Below, piece after piece: positions 45,234-52,500 of a DNA stretch of 64,000 nucleotides. The notes under the pieces were generated by a model. That model saw only the letters and a program-made list of their open reading frames with translations, was not told where the DNA came from and did no database searches. Each line of letters begins with the position of its first letter. The first letter of the stretch is position 1. The position numbers and the translations under genes were made by a program. Source of the stretch: CAVRXT01 sp963725655 (GTDB taxonomy: Bacteria; Acidobacteriota; Terriglobia; Acidiferrales; UBA7541); NCBI GenBank assembly GCA_963725655.1, contig CAVRYY010000003.1, forward strand, positions 806,001-870,000, read 5' to 3'.

Positions 45234-47504
45234 ATGGGAAAGTCGCGTGTTCTCGCCGGGATTTTGACGTTCAGCGTGCTGTTGCTTCCGCTCAACGCGC
45301 AAGACTTGCCCTTTTCGGGTTACTCGAATGATGGGACTCGCGCCGAACGTCAGTGGGAGGACAAGTTCCGGGCCATTCCCTCGCCCGACCGGATGCGCGA
45401 CGCCATGCAGTTGCTTTCCGCGCGTCCCCATAACGTGGGAACGGCTTATGATAAGCAGAACGCCGAATGGATTGCAGCTCGCCTGACGGAATATGGATTC
45501 CAAACGCAGATCGAAACATTCGACGTGCTGTATCCCACGCCGAAGGAAGTGGCGGTCGAATTGGTGGCTCCCACCAAGTTTCAGGCCAAGCTGCAGGAAC
45601 CGGCGATCCAGGAGGATCCCACTTCGAACCAGCAGTCCGAGCAGCTTCCTCCCTACCACATCTACTCGATTGACGGCGACGTAACCGCGCCGCTCGTTTA
45701 CGTCAACCACGGAGTGCCTGGGGACTACGAAGAACTGGCGCGCCACGGTATCTCGGTGCAAGGCGCCATCGTGATCGCGCGCTACGGCGGATCGTGGCGC
45801 GGCATCAAGCCCAAAGTGGCCGCCGAACATGGCGCGGTGGGCTGCATTATTTATTCCGACCCGCACGAGGACGGCTACTTCGCTGGTGACACTTATCCCG
45901 CTGGCGCGTGGCGCCCAAAGGATGGGGTGCAGCGAGGCAGTGTGGAGGATCTGCCGCTGTATCCGGGCGATCCGCTCACTCCTGGGGTGGGCGCAAAGCC
46001 CGGCGTGAAGCGCCTGGCGATCGGCGATGCTGCCACCATCACCAAGATTCCGGTGCTGCCGATTTCTTATGGCGATGCCGAGCCGCTGCTCCAAGCGATT
46101 GGCGGTGCGGTGGCGCCGGAAGCGTGGCGCGGCGCGCTGGGATTCACTTACCACATGGGCCCCGGTCCCGCGAAAGTCCACCTGAAGGTGAAATCGAATT
46201 GGGACACGAAAACGATTTACGACGTGATCGGACGAATTCCCGGCGCGCAGTATCCCGACGAATGGATTATTCGCGGCAACCACCACGATGCCTGGGTTAA
46301 CGGCGCGCAGGATCCGCTATCCGGGCAGGTGGCGCTGCTGGAGGAGGCGCGCGCCTTCGGCGAATTACTGAAGACCGGATGGCGGCCGAAGCGCACGATT
46401 ATTTACGCGGCGTGGGATGGGGAAGAGGCGGCACTGCTGGGTTCGACGGAATGGGTGGAGGAACACGCGCAGGAGCTGGACCAGAAGGCGGACGTCTACA
46501 TCAATTCGGACGTAGTAGCGCGGGGCTTCTTATCGATGGGCGGATCGCACACGCTGGAGAAATTCATCAACGACGTTACTCGGGGCATCGATGATCCCGA
46601 AAAGCACATTTCCATCTGGAAGCGTTCGCAACTGGAGTCTATTGCCGAGCCGTCCGCAACCCAGGATCGGGCCGAAGCTCGCGAGCGTCCCGACCTGCGC
46701 ATCAAGCCGCTGGGTTCCGGCTCGGACTTCACGCCGTTCTTGCAGCATCTGGGAATTGCTTCGCTGGACCTGGGATTTGGCGGAGAAGAAAACGGCGGAG
46801 TGTATCACTCGGCGTACGATGATTTTTATTGGTTCACGCATTTCTCGGATACCAACTTTCAGTACTGCCACGCTATGGCGCAAACCGCGGGGAGCGCGGT
46901 GATGCGTCTGGCGGATGCCGATTTGCTGCCCCTGGAATTTGGAGATTTCGCGGAGACCATCCAGAAGTACGTGCACGAGCTGGAGGCGCTGGCGAATACC
47001 GAGCGGGACGACATCGTCGAGCGCAATCGCGAGATCGGAGAAGGCATGTTCGATGCCACCTCCGATCCGCGAGAGAAATACGTCGCGCCGACGGCCGAGG
47101 CCGTCCCGCCGTACTTGAACCTCACGCCGTTAGAAAACTCCGCGGCGTTACTCACGCACAGCGCCGATCGCTACGCCAAGGCGTGGGTGAAATCGGGAGC
47201 GGCCCGCGGCGAGACGCCCAACCCGGAAGTTGCCGCGGAAGTGAATCGTTTGCTGCGCCAGAGTGAGAGGAAACTGCTGTCCGCGGGCGGCTTGCCCGGC
47301 CGGCCGTGGTACAAGCATGAGATCTACGCGCCCGGGTTTTACACCGGCTACGCGGTGAAGACGCTGCCCGCAGTGCGAGAGGCGATCGAACAGAAAAAGT
47401 GGGGCGAGGTGGACGCGGACGTCTCGACCGTGGCGCAAGTTCTGGCGGATGAAGCCGCGCTGATCGATGCTGCGGCCGCCAAACTAGCGCCGTCCAAGCC
47501 CTAG
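45234..47504 (+). CDS. Secreted M28-family peptidase, glutamate carboxypeptidase II-like
   Basis: A 756-residue exported zinc peptidase built like glutamate carboxypeptidase II and transferrin receptor. It has a signal peptide (about 5-22), an N-terminal region followed by a PA domain (about 110-340, with APLVYVNHGVPGDYEELARH), the M28 catalytic domain with IIRGNHHDAWVNGAQDPLSG (the His and Asp zinc ligands) and AWDGEEAALLGSTEW (the catalytic Glu pair), and a C-terminal helical domain like the receptor dimerisation domain. The expected third-ligand His lies in GGVYHSAYDDFYW. It may process peptides with acidic C-termini, but substrate choice is unknown. GGGGGA precedes the ATG by four bases. 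Confidence 0.92.
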   Translation: MGKSRVLAGILTFSVLLLPLNAQDLPFSGYSNDGTRAERQWEDKFRAIPSPDRMRDAMQLLSARPHNVGTAYDKQNAEWIAARLTEYGFQTQIETFDVLYPTPKEVAVELVAPTKFQAKLQEPAIQEDPTSNQQSEQLPPYHIYSIDGDVTAPLVYVNHGVPGDYEELARHGISVQGAIVIARYGGSWRGIKPKVAAEHGAVGCIIYSDPHEDGYFAGDTYPAGAWRPKDGVQRGSVEDLPLYPGDPLTPGVGAKPGVKRLAIGDAATITKIPVLPISYGDAEPLLQAIGGAVAPEAWRGALGFTYHMGPGPAKVHLKVKSNWDTKTIYDVIGRIPGAQYPDEWIIRGNHHDAWVNGAQDPLSGQVALLEEARAFGELLKTGWRPKRTIIYAAWDGEEAALLGSTEWVEEHAQELDQKADVYINSDVVARGFLSMGGSHTLEKFINDVTRGIDDPEKHISIWKRSQLESIAEPSATQDRAEARERPDLRIKPLGSGSDFTPFLQHLGIASLDLGFGGEENGGVYHSAYDDFYWFTHFSDTNFQYCHAMAQTAGSAVMRLADADLLPLEFGDFAETIQKYVHELEALANTERDDIVERNREIGEGMFDATSDPREKYVAPTAEAVPPYLNLTPLENSAALLTHSADRYAKAWVKSGAARGETPNPEVAAEVNRLLRQSERKLLSAGGLPGRPWYKHEIYAPGFYTGYAVKTLPAVREAIEQKKWGEVDADVSTVAQVLADEAALIDAAAAKLAPSKP

Positions 47505-47535
47505 CGAAGTGTCGCGGAAGCGGCGGGATGGCGAC

Positions 47536-48186
47536 CTAAGCCGGCCCGAGCGGCAGAAAATACTGGGTGCCTTTCACCGGTTGCTGCAAACGCCGCAGCA
47601 ATTCCTGCAGGTCTTCGTTGCGCTCGACGAAATCGATTTCCGAAGTGTCCACCACCAACAGGTTGGAAGCGGAATAGCGGAAGAAGAAATGTTCATAGGC
47701 TCGCGCCACTTCTTCCAGGTATTCGAGGGAAAGCTGCTTCTCGGATGGTTCGCCTTTCTTTGATACGCGCTTGCGGAGCACTTCCGGCTTCGCTTGGAGG
47801 TAAATTACCAGGTCGGGAACAGGAATCGTCGCCGACATCATCGCGAAATATCGCTCGTAGAGCTTCAGCTCTTCGTTGTCCAGATTGACGTAGGCAAAGA
47901 TTTTGTCCTTCTCAAATAGGAAATCGCCGATCACTGGTCCGGGAATCTCGTTCAAACGCAGCTCGGCCAGGCGGCGGTGGCGTTCGTGCAGGAAGTACAT
48001 CTGTGCTTTGAATGCCGCGCCGGGCTTTTCCTCGTAAAATTCGCCCAGGTACGGATTATCCTCGGCATCGAAAATGCGCCGAGCGTGCAGCCGTTCGGCG
48101 AGCACCCGCGCCAAAGTGGATTTGCCAACGCGAATGGGTCCTTCCACCACAATGTACGCCGGAGGTTTGATCACTAAGCCGCTCAT
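47536..48186 (-). CDS. Deoxynucleoside kinase
   Basis: A 216-residue kinase of the dCK/dGK/dAK family that phosphorylates deoxynucleosides with ATP for salvage. The P-loop EGPIRVGKS lies at residues 15-23; the family ERH motif is present in LHERHRRLAEL, and a lid-like region with Arg residues is in LRKRVSKKGEPSEKQLSLEY. Which base is preferred cannot be told from sequence. The start (48186) has no ribosome site but a consensus extended -10 box 8 bases upstream, so the message should be leaderless. It is convergent with the M28 peptidase gene. Confidence 0.9.
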   Translation of the reverse strand: MSGLVIKPPAYIVVEGPIRVGKSTLARVLAERLHARRIFDAEDNPYLGEFYEEKPGAAFKAQMYFLHERHRRLAELRLNEIPGPVIGDFLFEKDKIFAYVNLDNEELKLYERYFAMMSATIPVPDLVIYLQAKPEVLRKRVSKKGEPSEKQLSLEYLEEVARAYEHFFFRYSASNLLVVDTSEIDFVERNEDLQELLRRLQQPVKGTQYFLPLGPA

Positions 48187-48194
48187 GGCGCAGG

Positions 48195-48203
48195 ATTATA
48201 ACA
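48195..48203 (-). promoter_or_regulatory. Extended -10 promoter of the deoxynucleoside kinase gene
   Basis: On the minus strand, TG-T-TATAAT matches the extended -10 consensus perfectly. The TATAAT ends 8 bases before the ATG at 48186, so transcription would begin at about 48188-48189, almost at the start codon. Confidence 0.55.
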
Positions 48204-48377
48204 GACCGAATCGGCGGGGCCGAAGTTCCGGGCCGGTACGCCCGAATGAAATTGGATCCGGGCGGAGCAGTTCCAAACCGCAACAGCGCCGCTCGTTACC
48301 ATAGACAAAGCTCGCTCGCGTCGGGGATAATCCCTTCTGAACCAATATCATTCCCGCTGCCACCCGAAGGAGGCACG

Positions 48378-49250
48378 ATGAGCTTGACGCCCGCACCCGA
48401 CCCCAAACCACTGCCGGATTTGCCCGCCGATCCGGGAGCGCTGCCGCGCTGGGTCAGCATTACATTTGTGGTTGCTTTTATTCTAGTCGGCTATCTTCTC
48501 GTCTCCGGATATTACGAACGGCAGTCGGTGCAAACGCAATTCGATAAGTCCAGTGCGCAGGTTCAGTCCCTTGCGGCGCAGCTCGATAAGGCCAATACCA
48601 ATCTGAGCGGGCTACGCGGCGAGCTGGACCTCACCTCGAAGAAACTCGGGCTAACCCAGGATGAGCTGGCCCACGCACGCAGCGTGGCCGAAAGCACCGC
48701 CAAGCAACAGAAGAAGAGCGAAGACCAATTCCGCACGCAGATCGGGCAGGTGCAACAGGATACTTCCGCGAAGTTCGGCGAAGTGGCTACCGAACTGAAC
48801 GGCACCAAGAGCGACGTGGACGCCACGAAGAAAGACCTCGCCGATACCAAGGCGAAATTGATGTCCACGGTTGGCGATCTGGGCGTGCAGAGCGGCTTGA
48901 TTGCGCGCAACCACGAAGACGTGGAAACGCTGAAGCGCCTGGGCGAACGAAATATCTATGAATTCAATATCACCAAAGCGAAAGAGGCGAGTAAGGTGGG
49001 CCCGGTTTCGATCACCTTGCGCAAGGTGGACGTGAAGAAATACAAATTCACCGTGGGCGTGATGGCCGACGACAAGAATATCGAGAAGAAAGACAAGACC
49101 GTCGGCGAGCCGGTACAGTTTTACGTCCGCGGCGCTCGCGCTCCGTACGAACTGGTGGTCTTCGACGTGGGCAAAGATAAGATCAGCGGCTACCTGAGCA
49201 CGCCCAAGGATGCGGCTGCGGCGCCTCCGGCTGCGGGAACCCCCCAGTAA
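48378..49250 (+). CDS. Membrane-anchored coiled-coil protein, function unknown
   Basis: A 290-residue protein with a Pro-rich N-terminus, one membrane helix (about 27-48), and a long heptad-repeat coiled coil (about 50-185: SAQVQSLAAQLDKANTNLSG, then repeated D/K/L-rich turns). A compact C-terminal domain follows (about 190-275) with FNITKAKEASKVGPVSITLR and VRGARAPYELVVFDVGKDKI. The ATG at 48378 has an AAGGAGG site 5-6 bases upstream. I do not recognise the family. It is 14 bases upstream of a VWFA-related gene, so it is probably co-transcribed. Confidence 0.8.
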   Translation: MSLTPAPDPKPLPDLPADPGALPRWVSITFVVAFILVGYLLVSGYYERQSVQTQFDKSSAQVQSLAAQLDKANTNLSGLRGELDLTSKKLGLTQDELAHARSVAESTAKQQKKSEDQFRTQIGQVQQDTSAKFGEVATELNGTKSDVDATKKDLADTKAKLMSTVGDLGVQSGLIARNHEDVETLKRLGERNIYEFNITKAKEASKVGPVSITLRKVDVKKYKFTVGVMADDKNIEKKDKTVGEPVQFYVRGARAPYELVVFDVGKDKISGYLSTPKDAAAAPPAAGTPQ

Positions 49251-49264
49251 GACCCAATCGTAAG

Positions 49265-50338
49265 ATGGATTGCGTGCCTCGCCGTTCGAGCCGGCTGATC
49301 GCAGTGATCGCGTTGGCCGCAGCCGGCGGGGCGCTTGCTGCGCTCGCTGCGCGCTCCCAAGAAACGCACCCTCCCGCCGGAGCGGTCATTGAGGTCCGCG
49401 CCGATTTGGTCCGCGTGCCGGTGAGTGTGACCGGAAAAGACTCCGCGCTAGTCGGCGATCTGCACGTAACGAACTTCCGCGTCCTCGAGGACGGGAACCC
49501 GGTACCGGTGAAATTCTTTGCGCCGGCGGATGCACCTGCGCAAGTGCTAGTGCTGGTGGAAACCGGGCCCGCGGTGTATTTGATCGAGCGGGAGCATCTC
49601 ATCGCCGCATATTCCCTGCTCGGGGGCCTGGCCCCCAGCGATCAAGTAGCGCTGGCCACCTACGATCAGTCCGCGCGGTTGCTGCTGCCGTTCACCACCG
49701 ACAAGATCATGCTCGCGCGCGCCATGGGCGGACTCGAATACACGCTCGGAATGGCCAACCTGGATTTCTACGATTCCGTGGCTGCTTCTCTCGACTCGCT
49801 GGCTGCGTTGCCGGGCAAGCGCGCGATGGTGGTGCTCTCCACCGGACTGGACTCCACGTCGGAAGATCGATGGAACGCGCTGGAGGCCAAGCTCCGTGCC
49901 AGCGACGTCACCATTTTCCTCGTCGCGCTCGGTGGCTCGCTGCGCGATACGGACTCCTATCAGAAAAGCTCCGGTAACAAGAAGCCGAAAAAGCATTCTG
50001 GCGCCGCCGCGGTTAGCGGTGCGCCAACACCGACGACACAGCCAGCACCGGAATTGAGTTTCCAGCGCGCCACGCAGGCGCTTCAGATGATTGCCCAGCT
50101 CACCGGTGGACAGGCCTACCTGCCGTCGTCGCCGGACGATTTCGTTGCGATCTATAAGCAAATCGCCGCCATTCTGCGGCATCAGTATTTGCTGGCGTTT
50201 CAGCCCTCCGCTCACGATGGCCGCTTCCATACCATTGAAGTTCAAGTCCTCGATTCGAATAGCGCGTCCGCGCCTGCCACGGTGCGGCAGGGCTATCGCG
50301 TGTACGCCCGCCAAGGCTATCTAGCGCCGGCGTTGTAG
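49265..50338 (+). CDS. Acidobacterial VWFA-related protein, short form 2
   Basis: A 357-residue secreted VWFA-related protein. A signal peptide (about 10-31, ending ARSQE) leads to IEVRADLVRVPVSVTGKDSA, FRVLEDGNPVPVKFFAP, and the VWFA fold (VLVLVETGPAVYLIEREHLI; DQVALATYDQSARLLLPFTT; GKRAMVVLSTGLDSTSEDRW). A short Lys/Ser/Thr-rich insert lies at about 237-265, then AQLTGGQAYLPSSPDDFVAI and the terminal beta segment. It begins 14 bases after the coiled-coil protein, whose coiled coil could reach the same compartment. Function is unknown. Confidence 0.88.
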   Translation: MDCVPRRSSRLIAVIALAAAGGALAALAARSQETHPPAGAVIEVRADLVRVPVSVTGKDSALVGDLHVTNFRVLEDGNPVPVKFFAPADAPAQVLVLVETGPAVYLIEREHLIAAYSLLGGLAPSDQVALATYDQSARLLLPFTTDKIMLARAMGGLEYTLGMANLDFYDSVAASLDSLAALPGKRAMVVLSTGLDSTSEDRWNALEAKLRASDVTIFLVALGGSLRDTDSYQKSSGNKKPKKHSGAAAVSGAPTPTTQPAPELSFQRATQALQMIAQLTGGQAYLPSSPDDFVAIYKQIAAILRHQYLLAFQPSAHDGRFHTIEVQVLDSNSASAPATVRQGYRVYARQGYLAPAL

Positions 50339-50418
50339 CGCGTGTTTCCGGTTGGCTCGCCGCGGCTCGCTATATATAGTGGATTGGAACCAAACAGCGA
50401 AATTGTAGTGGGGGATAA

Positions 50419-51732
50419 ATGCGAATCGATCGTAGCCGCGGCTGGACTTGCGCCGCACTGATTTCACTTGCAGCACTGCTGGCCGCCATTCCGAGCATCG
50501 GATTCGGACCGTCGAGCACCGCTCCTGCCAGCACCGCGCCCGCCGCGCAGGATGCCGGCACCCCGCCGCCCGCTAGTGCTGCGGGACAGAGCGCGCTGCC
50601 GACTCTACCGTTCATTGTGTTCGATGGAGGAGGCAACGTCGCGCAGGTCCCATTCGAATTTTCCGGCAGTGAGATTCTGATGCCGATTCACGTCAACCGC
50701 ACGCAACCCTCGCTATTTATTGTGGACTCGCGCGAGAAGCCATCCGCAATTGATTCCGAGTACGCCGCCGAACTTCATTTGATCGATGCGTCGCCAACGC
50801 CCGGCAGTAGCGACGCCACGCTTCCTAAACCCGTGCTGCGCATGCCCGGCCTGCAATTGGTTCCCCGGAGCCTGGACCTGACGTCCTTGCGTGGGATTTC
50901 GGCACAGCAAGGCCGGCCGATCAACGGCATGGTGGGTACGGACATCCTGAATCTGTTTGTGGTGGAATTGAATTACGACCGCTCGACCATTCAACTTCAC
51001 GATCCCGCTACTTATCAATATGACGGCAAAGGAACCTCGCTTCCGCTTACGTACATCGATAATTTTCCGACCATTAAAGCTACGGCAACGGTTTCCGGCA
51101 GAAATCACGAACAGACTTTTTTGATCGACACCGGCTTCGGCGGAGCGGTGCTTTTCTGGAAGCACCCCGGCCCTCGCAACGTGCAGCTGTATCGTCACGT
51201 TCGGACGCGGCCGTCGACGATTCCTCTGCCCGATGGCAGTGGTCCGAGCGCGCTGCAGGGCCGAATCAAGCTGCTCAAGATCGGGCCGTACCCGTTTGAG
51301 AAGCCGATCGGCGATTTTTCCCTCACCGACGCTGGGGTGGGCGGGCATCCGGAAATCGTGGGCGCTATCGGCAACGAAATTTTGCGCCGGTTTGTGGTGA
51401 TTTTCGATTTGCCGCATCATCGCCTGATTCTTGAGCCCGGGCGGCAATTGAAGCAGGACGTGGAAACCGACATGAGTGGAATGAGTTTGATCGGAGAAGG
51501 GCCCAGCGATCGCACCATTCGCGTAGTGGCGGTACAGGACCACACGCCGGCGCACGGCGCAGGGATTCAGAAGGGCGACGTGATTGTGGGCGTGGAGACC
51601 CAGCCCGCGGTGGAATTGCGGCTGGGCGAACTGCGCAGCCTGCTGGCGCAACCGGTGCGGCAATGCCGGTTTACCCTGGACCGCAACGGCAAATCCATCG
51701 AAGTGAAATTCCTAACCCGCCGATTGCTCTGA
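50419..51732 (+). CDS. Two-lobed retropepsin-like aspartic protease with C-terminal PDZ domain
   Basis: A 437-residue exported protein. After a signal-anchor (about 11-29) and Pro/Ala linker come two retropepsin-like lobes: lobe 1 (about 85-200) with FIVDSREKPSAID (Asp103) and GMVGTDILNLFVVELNYDRS, and lobe 2 (about 215-342) with the intact DTG motif FLIDTGFGGAVLF (Asp237) and AIGNEILRRFVVIFD. A PDZ domain (about 355-433) with HTPAHGAGIQKGDVIVGVET closes it. Lobe 1 has lost the Gly of DTG (Asp-Ser-Arg), so it is probably inactive or partly active. The start at 50419 is preceded by GGGGGAT. Confidence 0.88.
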   Translation: MRIDRSRGWTCAALISLAALLAAIPSIGFGPSSTAPASTAPAAQDAGTPPPASAAGQSALPTLPFIVFDGGGNVAQVPFEFSGSEILMPIHVNRTQPSLFIVDSREKPSAIDSEYAAELHLIDASPTPGSSDATLPKPVLRMPGLQLVPRSLDLTSLRGISAQQGRPINGMVGTDILNLFVVELNYDRSTIQLHDPATYQYDGKGTSLPLTYIDNFPTIKATATVSGRNHEQTFLIDTGFGGAVLFWKHPGPRNVQLYRHVRTRPSTIPLPDGSGPSALQGRIKLLKIGPYPFEKPIGDFSLTDAGVGGHPEIVGAIGNEILRRFVVIFDLPHHRLILEPGRQLKQDVETDMSGMSLIGEGPSDRTIRVVAVQDHTPAHGAGIQKGDVIVGVETQPAVELRLGELRSLLAQPVRQCRFTLDRNGKSIEVKFLTRRLL

Positions 51733-51805
51733 GTCCTGCGCCGCGCCAGGGTGAAGTATGGAACCCCGGTCGGAGGTCATTTCGGAGGACGCCTTATGGA
51801 GAGCC

Positions 51806-51976
51806 ATGATCACGCGCAAGAAAAAGATCAAGATTTTTGAGGATTTGATGGACGGCGCTCAGGACGCGATCAGATTCCGAACTGGCAAGGCGACGAAGTT
51901 GCGAGTGACCGCAGTGGTTTCTTCTCTTAGTCGAAAGCCTTCCCAGAGCAAGAAGATTCGAGTAAGTCCGCGGTAA
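51806..51976 (+). CDS. Short basic protein, possibly an antitoxin remnant
   Basis: A 56-residue frame starting at the ATG at 51806 with GGAGA 4-5 bases upstream. Its sequence (KKIKIFEDLMDGAQDAIRFR then TGKATKLRV) resembles the N-terminal segment of some HigA/XRE-type antitoxins, but the HTH domain is absent; the last half is Ser/Lys-rich. It could be a truncated copy or an unrelated small protein. A hairpin follows its stop. Confidence 0.35.
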   Translation: MITRKKKIKIFEDLMDGAQDAIRFRTGKATKLRVTAVVSSLSRKPSQSKKIRVSPR

Positions 51977-51980
51977 AAGA

Positions 51981-52007
51981 AGGCTCATCAGCCCATTCTG
52001 TGAGCCT
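51981..52007. terminator. Weak hairpin between convergent genes
   Basis: AGGCTCA (51981-51987) pairs perfectly with TGAGCCT (52001-52007) across a 13-base loop, between the small open frame and the convergent GlcG-like gene. No T-tract. Confidence 0.3.
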
Positions 52008-52028
52008 CCCGAATGGAATCGACGAATG

Positions 52029-52421
52029 TTAGAACGCTGCGGCACCGGCTTCCGCTACGGCGTGGTCCTGATCGCCGGAACCGCCGCTGACGCCGATTGC
52101 GCCCACTACTTTGCCGTTCTTCTTGAGCGGGATGCCGCCGGCGAAAATCATGATCTTTCCGTTATTGGATGCGTGAATCCCGAAAAACTGGTTGCCGGAC
52201 TGGGAGTGGGGCGCCAAGTCTTTAGTGGCGATGTCAAAGGCGCGCGACGTAAAGGCTTTCTTGATCGAAATATCGATGCTGCCTATCCAGGCATTGTCCA
52301 TCCGGACGTGCGATACCAGGTTTCCGCCTTCGTCAGCCACCGCGATGTTCATCGGTTGCCCAATTTCCGTGGCCTTTTTTTCGGCCGCTGCAATCACTCG
52401 GCGTGCGTCTTCCAGTGTCAT
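52029..52421 (-). CDS. GlcG/HbpS-family protein
   Basis: A 130-residue single-domain protein of the GlcG/HbpS (DUF336) family. It has the typical LEDARRVIAAAEKKATEIGQ helix, PMNIAVADEGGNLVSHVRMD, the ISIKKAFTSRAF helix, and the GGIPLKKNGKVVGAIGVSGG loop near the C-terminus. The family includes haem-binding or cobalamin-related proteins, but most members lack a defined role. No signal peptide is present. It is transcribed alone, between a convergent small frame and the Lon-like gene on the same strand. Confidence 0.9.
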   Translation of the reverse strand: MTLEDARRVIAAAEKKATEIGQPMNIAVADEGGNLVSHVRMDNAWIGSIDISIKKAFTSRAFDIATKDLAPHSQSGNQFFGIHASNNGKIMIFAGGIPLKKNGKVVGAIGVSGGSGDQDHAVAEAGAAAF

Positions 52422-52500
52422 TCTTGTCTCCCGTGGGATTTAGGTTAGGTTCGGTGTTCTGCAAAAAATCGCAAAATACAGCAGTTGTTTCACACACTCG

